Below are positions 26,611 to 35,282 of a stretch of DNA of 64,000 nt, one piece after another. Position numbers and translations under genes: made by a program. The DNA is from an uncultured Bacilli bacterium. Its GTDB lineage: Bacteria; Bacillota_I; Bacilli_A; RF39; UBA660. Position 1 is the first letter of the stretch; the number at the start of each line of letters is the position of its first letter. Below the pieces are notes generated by a model that had not been told where the DNA came from, made no database searches, and was given only the letters and a program-made list of their open reading frames with translations. The DNA lies in contig CAKOKS010000003.1 in assembly GCA_934095845.1 (NCBI GenBank), forward strand, positions 12,399-76,398, written 5' to 3'.

Positions 26611-27288
26611 ATGGGACAAAAGGTAGATCCTAGAGGATTAAGACTTGGTGTTAACAGAGATTGGCAATCTAAATGGTATGCTGAAAAAGGTACTTATGTA
26701 AGTAATTTAAATAACGATATTAAAATTCGTGAATACTTAGTAAAAGAACTTAAAGATGCTGCTGTTTCAGAAATCTTAATCGAAAGAAAAGCAAATAGAA
26801 TAGATGTTAAAATATCTACTGCTCGTCCAGGAGTAATCATTGGTAGAGGTGGAGAAGACATCGAAAAATTAAGAAAGAAAATAAAAAATATCTGTGGTGA
26901 AGATGTATTCGTAACTATTAATGAAGTTAAGAATCCTGATTTAAGCGCAGAACTAGTTGCTCAATCAATTGCTAAACAAATTGAAAATAGAGGAAACTTC
27001 AGAAATGTTCAAAAGAAAGCTATTAGAAACACTATGAAAGCTGGAGCAAAAGGAATCAAAACTGCTGTATCTGGTCGTTTAGCTGGTGCTGAAATGGCTC
27101 GTACTGAAGGATATACAGAAGGAACAGTACCTCTACAAACAATTAGAGCTAATGTTGATTATGCAACAGCTGAAGCTGACACTACTTATGGTAAGATTGG
27201 TGTTAAAGTTTGGATTTATAAAGGTGAAATCCTAAACAAAAGAGTAAACAAAGGAGGTAATGACGATGTTAATGCCAAAAAGAACTAA
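26611..27288 (+). CDS. rpsC: 30S ribosomal protein S3 (uS3)
   Basis: 225 residues: N-terminal KH domain with GVIIGRGGEDIEKLRKKI (near residue 72) and the C-terminal S3 domain (RTEGYTEGTVPLQTIRANVDY). It lines the mRNA entry site. Its 3' end overlaps rplP by 23 bases. Confidence 0.97.
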   Translation: MGQKVDPRGLRLGVNRDWQSKWYAEKGTYVSNLNNDIKIREYLVKELKDAAVSEILIERKANRIDVKISTARPGVIIGRGGEDIEKLRKKIKNICGEDVFVTINEVKNPDLSAELVAQSIAKQIENRGNFRNVQKKAIRNTMKAGAKGIKTAVSGRLAGAEMARTEGYTEGTVPLQTIRANVDYATAEADTTYGKIGVKVWIYKGEILNKRVNKGGNDDVNAKKN

Positions 27289-27697
27289 ATATCGTAAACC
27301 TCATAGAATTTCTTATGAAGGACGTGCTAAAGGTAATTTAGAATTACACTTTGGTGACTACGGATTACAAGCTAAAGAAGGTGGATACGTAACAGCTCGT
27401 CAAATCGAAGCAGCTCGTATCGCTATGACACGTTACATGAAACGTGGTGGAAAAGTATGGATTAACATATTCCCACATTTAGCTAGAACTCAAAAACCTT
27501 TGGAAACTAGACAAGGTAAAGGAAAAGGTAACGTTAGTGAATGGGCAGCGGTTGTAAAAGAAGGAAAAATCATGTTTGAAATAGCTGGTGTTTCTGAAGA
27601 AGTTGCTCGTGAAGCTTTAAGACTTGCATCTCATAAATTAAGCGTTACAACTCGTTTCGTTAAGAGAGAAGAAAGTGGGGATAGTAATGAAGACTAG
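27266..27697 (+). CDS. rplP: 50S ribosomal protein L16 (uL16)
   Basis: 143 residues from ATG 27266, giving the canonical MLMPKRTKYRKPHR. ATG 27260 would place the start only two bases from the GGAGG, so 27266 is preferred. It binds near the A-site tRNA. It overlaps rpsC by 23 bases and rpmC by 11. Confidence 0.97.
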   Translation: MLMPKRTKYRKPHRISYEGRAKGNLELHFGDYGLQAKEGGYVTARQIEAARIAMTRYMKRGGKVWINIFPHLARTQKPLETRQGKGKGNVSEWAAVVKEGKIMFEIAGVSEEVAREALRLASHKLSVTTRFVKREESGDSNED

Positions 27698-27884
27698 TGA
27701 AATTAGAAAAATGTCCACTGAAGAGATATTAAAGAAAATAGAAGAACTAAAAAATGAATTATTCGATTTAAGAATGAAACAATCAACTGGTTCATTAGAA
27801 AAATCACATAAAATAAATCAAGATAGAAAAGATATTGCTAGAATGAAAACTATTTTAAGTGAAAGAGAAGGAGGAAATGAATAA
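27687..27884 (+). CDS. rpmC: 50S ribosomal protein L29 (uL29)
   Basis: 65 residues from ATG 27687 (MKTSEIRKMSTEEI). An earlier in-frame GTG at 27675 adds four residues but falls on the G-rich ribosome binding site. Conserved helix pair LKNELFDLRMKQSTGSL is visible. It forms part of the tunnel-exit rim with L23. Confidence 0.95.
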   Translation: MKTSEIRKMSTEEILKKIEELKNELFDLRMKQSTGSLEKSHKINQDRKDIARMKTILSEREGGNE

Positions 27885-28144
27885 TGAGCGAAACTAAAAG
27901 AACTGAATTAATCGGAAAAGTTGTTTCAGCTGCTAATAATAAAACTATTACAGTTTTAGTTGAAACTTATAGAAATCATCCTCTATACAAAAAAAGAGTA
28001 AAATATTCTAAAAAATATACTGCTCATGATGAAAAAAATATAGCGAAAGTTGGAGATACAGTTAGATTACTTTCTACTAGACCATTATCTAAAACTAAGA
28101 GATATGAACTTGTAGAAATCTTAACTAAATCTCAAGAAGCTTAA
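27884..28144 (+). CDS. rpsQ: 30S ribosomal protein S17 (uS17)
   Basis: 86 residues, OB fold, with GKVVSAANNKTITVLVE and the HDEKNIAKVGDTVRL region. It is a primary 16S binder. One-base overlap with rpmC (TAATG). Confidence 0.97.
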   Translation: MSETKRTELIGKVVSAANNKTITVLVETYRNHPLYKKRVKYSKKYTAHDEKNIAKVGDTVRLLSTRPLSKTKRYELVEILTKSQEA

Positions 28145-28155
28145 GGAGGGTTATT

Positions 28156-28524
28156 ATGGTACAACAAGAAACAAGATTAAAAGTTGCTGATAACTCTGGA
28201 GCTCGTGAATTATTAGTAATCAGAGTATTAGGCGGAAGCAAAGTTAAATATGGTAACATTGGAGATATAGTTGTAGGAACTGTTAAAAAAGCTATTCCTA
28301 ACTCAAATGTTAAAAAAGGTAAAGTAGTAAAAGCTGTTATTGTTAGAAGTGTTGAAGGTGTAAGACGTGCAGATGGTTCTCTAATCAAATTCGGAGATAA
28401 TGCTTGTGTATTAATCAAAGATGATAAGAGTCCAATCGGAACACGTGTTTTAGGACCTGTTGCTAGAGAACTTCGTGATAAAGATTTCATGAAAATTGTT
28501 TCTTTAGCAAATGAAGTTTTATAG
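28156..28524 (+). CDS. rplN: 50S ribosomal protein L14 (uL14)
   Basis: 122 residues, standard length, with VQQETRLKVADNSGARELL and the C-terminal FMKIVSLANEVL. It forms intersubunit bridges and the RsfS docking site. AGGAGG ribosome binding site. Confidence 0.98.
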   Translation: MVQQETRLKVADNSGARELLVIRVLGGSKVKYGNIGDIVVGTVKKAIPNSNVKKGKVVKAVIVRSVEGVRRADGSLIKFGDNACVLIKDDKSPIGTRVLGPVARELRDKDFMKIVSLANEVL

Positions 28525-28533
28525 GAGGTAAAC

Positions 28534-28839
28534 ATGAAAGTTAAAGTTGGCGATAAAGTAAAAATTCTTGCTGGTAAAGATAAAGGCAAAGAAGGAACTG
28601 TTACAGTAACTTTAAAGAAAAAAGATAAAGTTGTTGTAAGTGGAATCAATATGGTTAAAAAACATATGAAACCAAATCATCAAAATGAAACTGGTGGAAT
28701 TCTTGAAACAGAAGCTCCAATTCATGTTTCTAACGTAAAAGTAATTGAAACTGAAAAAAAAGCAAAAACAGTAAAAACTACAGAAAAGAAAACAACTAAA
28801 AAAACTACTAAAAAAGAAGTAGGTGAAAATAATGAATAG
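28534..28839 (+). CDS. rplX: 50S ribosomal protein L24 (uL24) with Lys/Thr tail
   Basis: 101 residues. The KOW motif (VKVGDKVKILAGKDKGKEGTV) and the conserved NMVKKHMKPN are intact. The final ~28 residues form a Lys/Thr-rich low-complexity tail not usual for L24. It initiates 50S assembly. It overlaps rplE by eight bases. Confidence 0.95.
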   Translation: MKVKVGDKVKILAGKDKGKEGTVTVTLKKKDKVVVSGINMVKKHMKPNHQNETGGILETEAPIHVSNVKVIETEKKAKTVKTTEKKTTKKTTKKEVGENNE

Positions 28840-29371
28840 TTTAAAAGAAAAATACAATGATGTTATTAAAAAAGATTTAATGGAAAAATTCAATTACGCT
28901 TCAGTAATGGAAGTTCCTAAACTAGAAAAAATTGTTATTAACATTGGTGTTGGAGAAGCAAGTCATGATTCAAAATATATTGAAGCTGCAGTTGCTGATC
29001 TAGAAACTATTACAGGACAAAAACCAATTATAACAAAAGCTAAAAAATCAATAGCTGGTTTTAAATTAAGAGAAGGTCAATCTATTGGTACTAAAGTTAC
29101 ATTAAGAGGAGAAAATATGTACAACTTTATGGATAAATTAATCCGTGTTGCATTACCTCGTGTACGTGACTTTAGAGGAATTAGTCCAAAAGCATTTGAT
29201 GGCTTCGGAAACTATACTCTAGGAATTAAAGAACAACTTATATTCCCAGAAATAGATTATGATAAAGTATTAAAAATAAGAGGAATGGATATTGTTTTTG
29301 TTACAACAGCAAAAACTAATGAAGAAGGTTTAGCATTATTAACTGGATTCGGACTTCCATTTAGAAAGTAG
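28832..29371 (+). CDS. rplE: 50S ribosomal protein L5 (uL5)
   Basis: 179 residues from ATG 28832; the longer GTG start at 28823 lies on the AGGTGA ribosome binding site. Conserved IVINIGVGEA and LPRVRDFRGIS are present. It carries 5S rRNA in the central protuberance. Confidence 0.96.
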   Translation: MNSLKEKYNDVIKKDLMEKFNYASVMEVPKLEKIVINIGVGEASHDSKYIEAAVADLETITGQKPIITKAKKSIAGFKLREGQSIGTKVTLRGENMYNFMDKLIRVALPRVRDFRGISPKAFDGFGNYTLGIKEQLIFPEIDYDKVLKIRGMDIVFVTTAKTNEEGLALLTGFGLPFRK

Positions 29372-29379
29372 GTATATTA

Positions 29380-29565
29380 ATGGCTAAGAAAAGTATGATT
29401 GTAAAGGCAAATCGCCCACAAAAATTTAAAGTTAGAGAATATACTCGTTGTCAAAGATGTGGTCGTCCTCATGGCGTTCTACGTAAGTTTGGACTATGCC
29501 GTATTTGTTTTAGAGAACTTGCAAATCAAGGACAAATACCTGGAGTTAAAAAATCAAGTTGGTAG
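29380..29565 (+). CDS. rpsN: 30S ribosomal protein S14, zinc type (uS14)
   Basis: 61 residues, the short zinc-binding form: Cys24-x2-Cys27 and Cys40-x2-Cys43. In many Bacilli a zinc-free paralogue is used in zinc limitation; none is in this window. It lies between rplE and rpsH as usual. Confidence 0.97.
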   Translation: MAKKSMIVKANRPQKFKVREYTRCQRCGRPHGVLRKFGLCRICFRELANQGQIPGVKKSSW

Positions 29566-29580
29566 AAAGGAAGTTAAAAT

Positions 29581-29979
29581 ATGGTAGCAGATAAAATAGC
29601 AGATATGCTTACAAGAATTCGTAATGCAAATCAAATGAAATATGATACTGTTGATGTTATTGGAACAAAAATGACAGTAGAAATCGCTAGAATATTAAAA
29701 GAAGAAGGATATATAAGCGATTATAAATTAGTAGAAGCTTCTAATGGAAATACTTTAACATTAAATTTAAAATATGCTGAAGATAAAAAAGTTAGAGTTA
29801 TTACTGGTTTAAAAAGAATCAGCAAATCTGGTTTAAGAGTTTATGCCAAATATGATGAACTTCCTAGAGTTCTAAATGGTTTAGGTATAGCAATTATATC
29901 TACTTCTGAAGGTATTATGACTGATAGAGATGCTAGAAATAAAAAACTAGGAGGAGAAGTACTTGCTTACATTTGGTAA
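29581..29979 (+). CDS. rpsH: 30S ribosomal protein S8 (uS8)
   Basis: 132 residues, with DMLTRIRNANQ and the C-terminal STSEGIMTDRDARNKKLGG. A primary binder of the 16S central domain and, in E. coli, the spc operon translational repressor. GAAAGGAAG precedes the start. Confidence 0.97.
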   Translation: MVADKIADMLTRIRNANQMKYDTVDVIGTKMTVEIARILKEEGYISDYKLVEASNGNTLTLNLKYAEDKKVRVITGLKRISKSGLRVYAKYDELPRVLNGLGIAIISTSEGIMTDRDARNKKLGGEVLAYIW

Positions 29980-29996
29980 CAAGGAAAATATTGGTT

Positions 29997-30536
29997 ATGA
30001 GTAGAATAGGAAATAGAGTATTAAAAGTACCTGCTGGTGTAAATGTAACAGTTGAAGGTAACACAATAACTGTTAAAGGATCAAAAGGTGAATTAAGTTA
30101 TACTTTTGATAAAAATATAACTGTAGAAGTAAAAGATGAAACTATTATAGTTAAACGTGCAAACGAAACTAAAAATGTTAAATCTTTACATGGAACAACT
30201 AATGCATTAATTTCAAATATGCTAATTGGTGTATCTGAAGGTTTCCAAAAAGGATTAGAAGCTGTTGGTGTAGGATATAGATTTAATGTAGCAGGAAACA
30301 AAATTACAGTTTCTGCTGGTTATTCTCATCCTATTGAAGTAATAGTTCCAAGTGATTTAAAAGTTGAATCAGTTTCAAATACAGAAATTACTGTAAGTGG
30401 AATTGATAAACAAAAAGTATCCGAATTTGCGGCTAATATTCGTAAGATTCGTGAACCAGAACCTTATAAAGGTAAAGGTATACGTTATAAAGGCGAATAC
30501 ATAAGACGTAAAGAAGGAAAGAAAGCTGCTAAATAG
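29997..30536 (+). CDS. rplF: 50S ribosomal protein L6 (uL6)
   Basis: 179 residues from ATG 29997 (MSRIGNRVLKVPAGV), the family's normal N-terminus. In-frame TTG codons at 29973 and 29991 are possible starts; AAGGAA is spaced better for TTG 29991, so two extra residues are possible. Conserved GVGYRFNVAGNKITV and the terminal PEPYKGKGIRYKGE are present. Confidence 0.95.
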   Translation: MSRIGNRVLKVPAGVNVTVEGNTITVKGSKGELSYTFDKNITVEVKDETIIVKRANETKNVKSLHGTTNALISNMLIGVSEGFQKGLEAVGVGYRFNVAGNKITVSAGYSHPIEVIVPSDLKVESVSNTEITVSGIDKQKVSEFAANIRKIREPEPYKGKGIRYKGEYIRRKEGKKAAK

Positions 30537-30550
30537 GTAGGAGGGTTAAT

Positions 30551-30907
30551 ATGATAAAGAAAGAATCAACTAATGTCGCAAGACAAAGAAGACATGCTAG
30601 AGTTCGTAATAAAGTTGTTGGTACTAGTGAATGTCCAAGATTAAATGTATTTAGATCTAATTCTCAAATTTTCGCACAAATAATTGATGATGAAAAAGGA
30701 ACTACCTTAGTTAGTTCTTCAAGTGTTGAATTAAAAATCAAAAATGGTGGAAACGTTGAAGGTGCTAAATTAGTAGGTGCTGATATTGCTAAAAAAGCAA
30801 AATCTGCAAAAATTACAAAAGTAGTATTTGATAGAGGTGGATACCAATATCATGGACGTGTTGAAGCTTTAGCTGAAGCTGCACGTGAAGCTGGATTGGA
30901 ATTTTAG
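30551..30907 (+). CDS. rplR: 50S ribosomal protein L18 (uL18)
   Basis: 118 residues, with the Arg-rich N-terminal tail (RQRRHARVRNKV) and FDRGGYQYHGRVEALAEAARE. Binds 5S rRNA together with L5. TAGGAGGG ribosome binding site. Confidence 0.97.
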   Translation: MIKKESTNVARQRRHARVRNKVVGTSECPRLNVFRSNSQIFAQIIDDEKGTTLVSSSSVELKIKNGGNVEGAKLVGADIAKKAKSAKITKVVFDRGGYQYHGRVEALAEAAREAGLEF

Positions 30908-30917
30908 GAGGTAGATT

Positions 30918-31427
30918 ATGGCAAAACAAGAAAAAGTTATGGACCCTAAGAAAAAACTTTTAGATGAAAAAGTTATTACCATCTCTAGAGTAACAAAAGT
31001 TACAAAAGGTGGACGTCATTTTAGATTTTCAGCTACAATGGTAGTTGGTAATGGAAAAGGACTAATAGGAATTGGAACAGGTAAAGCTAATGAAGTACCT
31101 GAAGCAATTAAAAAAGGCGTACAAGCTGCTAATAAGAATTTAGTTAGAGTATCACTAGTTGATGCAAGAACTATTCCTCATGAAGCAATTGGTGTATGTG
31201 GAAGAGCAAGAGTTATGATTAAACCAGCTCCAAAAGGTACAGGTATTATTGCTGGTGGAGCTGCTCGTGCTGTACTTGAACTTGCAGGAGTTAAAGACAT
31301 AGTTGCTAAGTCTTTAGGTGCTAATACTCAAGTAAACGTTGCTAAAGCTACTTTAGAGGCATTAAAATCACAACGTACTGCTGAACAAATCGCAGAATTA
31401 CGTGGTAAGAAAGTTGAGGAGTTATAA
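30918..31427 (+). CDS. rpsE: 30S ribosomal protein S5 (uS5)
   Basis: 169 residues, with the dsRBD-like N-terminal domain (VTKVTKGGRHFRFSATMVVG) and C-terminal domain ending EQIAELRGKKVEEL. It affects decoding fidelity. The next gene is rplO, with only one base between them, so rpmD (L30), normally here, is absent. Confidence 0.97.
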   Translation: MAKQEKVMDPKKKLLDEKVITISRVTKVTKGGRHFRFSATMVVGNGKGLIGIGTGKANEVPEAIKKGVQAANKNLVRVSLVDARTIPHEAIGVCGRARVMIKPAPKGTGIIAGGAARAVLELAGVKDIVAKSLGANTQVNVAKATLEALKSQRTAEQIAELRGKKVEEL

Positions 31428-31428
31428 T

Positions 31429-31869
31429 ATGAAGTTAAATAGTTTAGAAAAATCTCCAGAAACTAAAGTAAGAAAAAGAGTTGGACGTGGACCAGGATCT
31501 GGAATGGGTAAAACATCTACTCGTGGTGAAAACGGACAAAAATCAAGAAGTGGAGCAAGTATTAAAGCTTGGTTCGAAGGTGGTCAATCTCCTTTATATA
31601 GAAGATTACCAAAAAGAGGATTCAATAATACTAGATTCCAAACAAAATATGCAACTATCAATTTATCTGATTTAAACAGATTTAATGATGGTGATACAGT
31701 TACTCCAGAATTATTAAAAGAAATGGGTATTGTAAAAAAACAATTAGCTGGTATTAAAGTACTTGCTAATGGTAAATTAGAAAAGAAGGTTAATGTTAAA
31801 GCTCAAAGATTCTCATCAAGAGCTGTTACAAAGATTGAAGAATTAGGCGGAACAGCAGAGGTGATTTAA
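31429..31869 (+). CDS. rplO: 50S ribosomal protein L15 (uL15)
   Basis: 146 residues from ATG 31429 (MKLNSLEKSP), with GAGGA at 31416-31420. The earlier in-frame start at 31402 lies inside rpsE and lacks support. Conserved KRVGRGPGSGMGKTSTRG and WFEGGQSPLYRRLPKRGF are present. It is directly followed by secY. Confidence 0.96.
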   Translation: MKLNSLEKSPETKVRKRVGRGPGSGMGKTSTRGENGQKSRSGASIKAWFEGGQSPLYRRLPKRGFNNTRFQTKYATINLSDLNRFNDGDTVTPELLKEMGIVKKQLAGIKVLANGKLEKKVNVKAQRFSSRAVTKIEELGGTAEVI

Positions 31870-31871
31870 AG

Positions 31872-33140
31872 ATGTTCAAAAGTCTTAAAGGATTATTTAA
31901 TTCTAAAAATAAAGATTTGAGAAAAAGAATTTATATCACCTTAGCTATCTTAGCTATATTTGGTCTAGGTACTAATATAATGGTACCTCATGCCAAGAGT
32001 ATAACTCAAAATTTAGACTTCTTAGATTTATTAAATTTAATGAGTGGTGGTAGTTTAAAAACTTTCTCAATATTTGCGTTAGGAGTTATGCCATATATTT
32101 CGGCAACAATTCTTACACAATTATTACAAATGGATATAATTCCATATTTTAAAGAATTGAAAGAACAAGGCGCTACAGGTAGACAAAAAATAAACAAAAT
32201 TAATAGATACTTAGGTGTTCTATTCGCGTTTATTCAAGGTTATATATATGCAGTAGCATTTATGGGAGGATCTACAGTTGAAATATTAAAATCAACAATA
32301 ATATTAACAGCTGGAACATCTTTACTATTATGGTTGGCAGATATAATTACGAATAAAGGATTAGGTAATGGTATATCATTATTCATAATGGCTGGTATTG
32401 TTAATACTTTACCATCAACATTCATTACTGCATTTAAAGACTTAATATTAGCAGATACATTTACTCGTGTTGTAGGAATTAGCTTATTTGCATTATTTAT
32501 AATTGCTTACTTAGTTATTCTAGTTGGTGTTGTATACATGCAAATTTCTGAAAGAAGAATTCCAATACAACATAGTCAAAGAACAGATAGTTCTTATAAT
32601 AAAGAACAATCTTATATTCCTTTGAAATTAAATTCAGCAAGTGTAATGCCAGTAATATTTGCAAGTGCATTAACAAGTATACCAACACTTATTGCTCAAT
32701 TTGTAAAAAATGATACATTTAAAAATATAGTAGAAAACTATTTAAGTTATACTACATTAACTGGATATATTCTTTATGTAGTATTAATATTTGCTTTTGG
32801 TTATGTTTATACTTTAATGGAACTTAATCCAAAAGAAATGAGTGAAAATTTAGATAAAAATAGAAGTTATATTCCAGGAATAACTCCTGGTGAAAAAACT
32901 GAAATGTTTTTAAAAGGAACTATTTCAAGATTAACAGTAGTTGGAAGTTTATTCTTAATAGTAATAGCTTCCATACCAATATTATTTAGTAAAATTTCCT
33001 CACTATCAAGTGCAGTAACACTTGGAGGTACAGGATTACTAATTGTAGTTGGTGTAGCTCTTGAAACTTATAAGCAACTTGAAAGTAGCATTGTAAGTAG
33101 AAGTTATCAAGGAAGTAGGAAGAGAAGACATAGAAGATGA
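31872..33140 (+). CDS. secY: Preprotein translocase subunit SecY
   Basis: 422 residues, ten transmembrane helices, forming the SecYEG channel. Typical signatures are IFALGVMPYISATILTQLL (helix 2) and GNGISLFIMAGIV. The cytoplasmic loop SERRIPIQHSQR is present. The C-terminal basic tail SRSYQGSRKRRHRR is usual for Bacilli. It overlaps adk by four bases (ATGA). Confidence 0.97.
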   Translation: MFKSLKGLFNSKNKDLRKRIYITLAILAIFGLGTNIMVPHAKSITQNLDFLDLLNLMSGGSLKTFSIFALGVMPYISATILTQLLQMDIIPYFKELKEQGATGRQKINKINRYLGVLFAFIQGYIYAVAFMGGSTVEILKSTIILTAGTSLLLWLADIITNKGLGNGISLFIMAGIVNTLPSTFITAFKDLILADTFTRVVGISLFALFIIAYLVILVGVVYMQISERRIPIQHSQRTDSSYNKEQSYIPLKLNSASVMPVIFASALTSIPTLIAQFVKNDTFKNIVENYLSYTTLTGYILYVVLIFAFGYVYTLMELNPKEMSENLDKNRSYIPGITPGEKTEMFLKGTISRLTVVGSLFLIVIASIPILFSKISSLSSAVTLGGTGLLIVVGVALETYKQLESSIVSRSYQGSRKRRHRR

Positions 33141-33787
33141 AGAATATAATCTTTATTGCTCCTCCCGCATCAGGGAAAGGAACTCAAAGCGAAATGCTAG
33201 TAAAGAAATATGGATACGTTCATATTTCTACTGGAGATTTACTTAGAGAAGAAGTAAAGAAAGCAAGTCTTCTAGGTGAAAAAGTAAAAAAACTTATGGA
33301 TGCTGGTGAACTTATCAGTGATGACATAGTTTTAGATTTATTAAAAAGTAAGATTAAAAGTTGTGGGGTATCTTCAAGTTTTATATTTGATGGATATCCT
33401 AGAACCATTAATCAAGCTGAAAGTCTTAATGAATTAGCAATAGAACTTAATATTAAACTTGACTGTGTTCTATATTTAAATATAGATGAGATTACTGCAA
33501 TGAAAAGAGCAGTAGGAAGGTTAAGTTGTCCAAAGTGTGGTTCAATTTATAATAAATATGATGAAAAACTTGCACCAATAAATGATAATTTATGTGATAA
33601 GTGTAAAGTTCCATTGTTATCAAGAAGTGATGATAATGAAGTTACTTTTAAAGAAAGATTTCATACATATTTAAATAATACTAAACCATTACTTGACTAT
33701 TACGAAAAGTTAGGTATAATTAACGTGATAGCAAGTTTGACTCCGGAAGAAACTTTTAAAGAAATAGAGGGTGTAATTAATGATTAA
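33137..33787 (+). CDS. adk: Adenylate kinase, zinc-lid type
   Basis: 216 residues. It interconverts ATP + AMP and 2 ADP. A CxxC-x(n)-CxxC zinc lid is present (CPKCGSIYNKY and CDKCKVPL). The P-loop reads APPASGKGTQ rather than the usual GxPGxGKGTQ: two glycines are replaced by Ala, while the Lys and Thr needed for phosphate binding are kept. AMP-binding Gly-Tyr-Pro-Arg (DGYPRT, ~94) is intact. Overlaps secY by four bases and map by eight. Confidence 0.95.
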   Translation: MKNIIFIAPPASGKGTQSEMLVKKYGYVHISTGDLLREEVKKASLLGEKVKKLMDAGELISDDIVLDLLKSKIKSCGVSSSFIFDGYPRTINQAESLNELAIELNIKLDCVLYLNIDEITAMKRAVGRLSCPKCGSIYNKYDEKLAPINDNLCDKCKVPLLSRSDDNEVTFKERFHTYLNNTKPLLDYYEKLGIINVIASLTPEETFKEIEGVIND

Positions 33788-34526
33788 TATATATACTGAT
33801 GATGAAATTAAATTAATTAAAGAATCAGGTCATATTACATATCAAACACACCAATATTTAAAAGATTTTTTAAAACCTGGAGTAACAACTAAACATATTG
33901 ATGATTTAGCTGGAGAATTCATTAGAAGTAAAGGTGGAGTACCCAGTTGCCTTGGTTTTGAAGGATACCCTGGCAATATTTGTATATCTGTAAATGATGA
34001 AGTTGTTCATGGAATCGGTAGTGATAGAAAATTAAAAGAAGGAGACATAGTCACTTTAGATATATGTACTCTTTATAAAGGATATCATTCAGATTCAGCT
34101 TGGACTTATCCTGTAGGTAAAATAAATAAAGAAAAAGAATATTTACTTTATCATACTGAAAAATCATTATTTACTGGATTAAAAGAATTAAAGGCGGGAG
34201 TTCCACTTGGTAATGCTTCCTCTAGAATTGGTCAATATGCAAAAAAACATGGACTTGGAGTTGTACATGAATTAGTTGGACATGGTGTAGGTCATGAATT
34301 ACATGAAGATCCAGATGTTCCAAATTATGGTGTATATAATACCGGTGTAAAACTTAAAGAAGGAATGGTTATCGCAGTAGAACCTATGTTAACTGCTGGA
34401 AAAAGATATGTTGTTATGTTAGATGATGATTGGACAATTGTTACAGAAGATGGTCGTCCAAGTGCACATTTTGAACATACAGTTGCTATTCGAAAAGATG
34501 GATACGAAATTCTTACAGGAGAGTGA
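33780..34526 (+). CDS. map: Methionine aminopeptidase, type I
   Basis: 248 residues of the pita-bread fold. It removes the initiator methionine from nascent proteins. Metal ligands are visible as Asp in LDICTLYKGYHSDSAW (two Asp), His in VGHGVGHELHEDP, Glu in AVEPML and Glu in HFEHTVAI. GAGGG at 33767-33771 precedes the ATG. Confidence 0.96.
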   Translation: MINIYTDDEIKLIKESGHITYQTHQYLKDFLKPGVTTKHIDDLAGEFIRSKGGVPSCLGFEGYPGNICISVNDEVVHGIGSDRKLKEGDIVTLDICTLYKGYHSDSAWTYPVGKINKEKEYLLYHTEKSLFTGLKELKAGVPLGNASSRIGQYAKKHGLGVVHELVGHGVGHELHEDPDVPNYGVYNTGVKLKEGMVIAVEPMLTAGKRYVVMLDDDWTIVTEDGRPSAHFEHTVAIRKDGYEILTGE

Positions 34527-34529
34527 AAA

Positions 34530-34742
34530 ATGGCTAAAGAGCAAAAAATAGAAGTCGAAGGTAAAGTAATCGACGTAACTCATGAAATATATAAAATTGA
34601 GTTAGATAATAAGCTTATTGTAACTGCCCGTGTTTCTGGTAAAATACGTATGAACATGATTCGTATTTTAGCAGGTGATAGAGTTACAGTAGAAATGTCA
34701 CCAACTGATTTAACACATGGGATAATAAAATACAGAAAGTAA
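34530..34742 (+). CDS. infA: Translation initiation factor IF-1
   Basis: 70 residues, OB fold, IEVEGKVIDVTHEIYKIEL and the ending VEMSPTDLTHGIIKYRK. It blocks the A-site during initiation. It starts three bases after map. Confidence 0.97.
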   Translation: MAKEQKIEVEGKVIDVTHEIYKIELDNKLIVTARVSGKIRMNMIRILAGDRVTVEMSPTDLTHGIIKYRK

Positions 34743-34763
34743 ATAAAATATAGGAGGTTATTT

Positions 34764-34877
34764 ATGAAAGTAAGAGCATCAGTTAAAAAAATCTGTGCAA
34801 AATGCAGAATAATTAAAAGAAAAGGTAAAGTTATGGTTATTTGTGAAAATCCAAAACACAAACAAACACAAGGCTAG
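34764..34877 (+). CDS. rpmJ: 50S ribosomal protein L36 (bL36)
   Basis: 37 residues starting MKVRASVKKICAKCRIIKRK, with the zinc ligands Cys11, Cys14, Cys27 and His32. AGGAGG lies eight bases before the ATG. It sits between infA and rpsM as in other Bacilli. Confidence 0.97.
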   Translation: MKVRASVKKICAKCRIIKRKGKVMVICENPKHKQTQG

Positions 34878-34889
34878 GAGGAAATATAA

Positions 34890-35264
34890 ATGGCACGTAT
34901 TAAAAATATAGAATTACCAAAAGATAAAGCATTATATATTGGATTAACTGCAATATATGGTGTTGGACAAAGCACTGCTAAGAAAATTTGTTCTGAAGCA
35001 AAAATTGATCCAGAAATGAAAGTTAGAGATTTAACTACTGAACAAGAAGCTTTATTAAGAACTGAAGTTGATAAATTTGTAGTTGAAGGTGAACTTCGTA
35101 GAGAAGTACAAATGAACATAAAAAATAAAATGGAAATCAAATCTTACCAAGGTGTAAGACATATTAAAGGATTACCAGTTCATGGACAAAGCACTAGAAG
35201 TAATGCAAAAACTCGTAAAGGAAAAGGTAAAGTTGTTGCTAACAAGAAAAAAGTTGGTAAATAA
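34890..35264 (+). CDS. rpsM: 30S ribosomal protein S13 (uS13)
   Basis: 124 residues with the helix-two-turns-helix motif (GLTAIYGVGQSTAKKI) and the basic C-terminal tail that contacts P-site tRNA (KTRKGKGKVVANKK). AGGAGG ribosome binding site. Confidence 0.97.
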   Translation: MARIKNIELPKDKALYIGLTAIYGVGQSTAKKICSEAKIDPEMKVRDLTTEQEALLRTEVDKFVVEGELRREVQMNIKNKMEIKSYQGVRHIKGLPVHGQSTRSNAKTRKGKGKVVANKKKVGK

Positions 35265-35282
35265 TAATTAGGAGGTATAATA

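Noticed and set aside
28125..28649. Minus-strand 174-codon frame across rplN-rplX
   Set aside because: Shadow of two well-recognised ribosomal genes; low-complexity Thr/Leu product.
31481..31675. Plus-strand 64-codon frame inside rplO
   Set aside because: Overlaps rplO in another frame; product resembles nothing.
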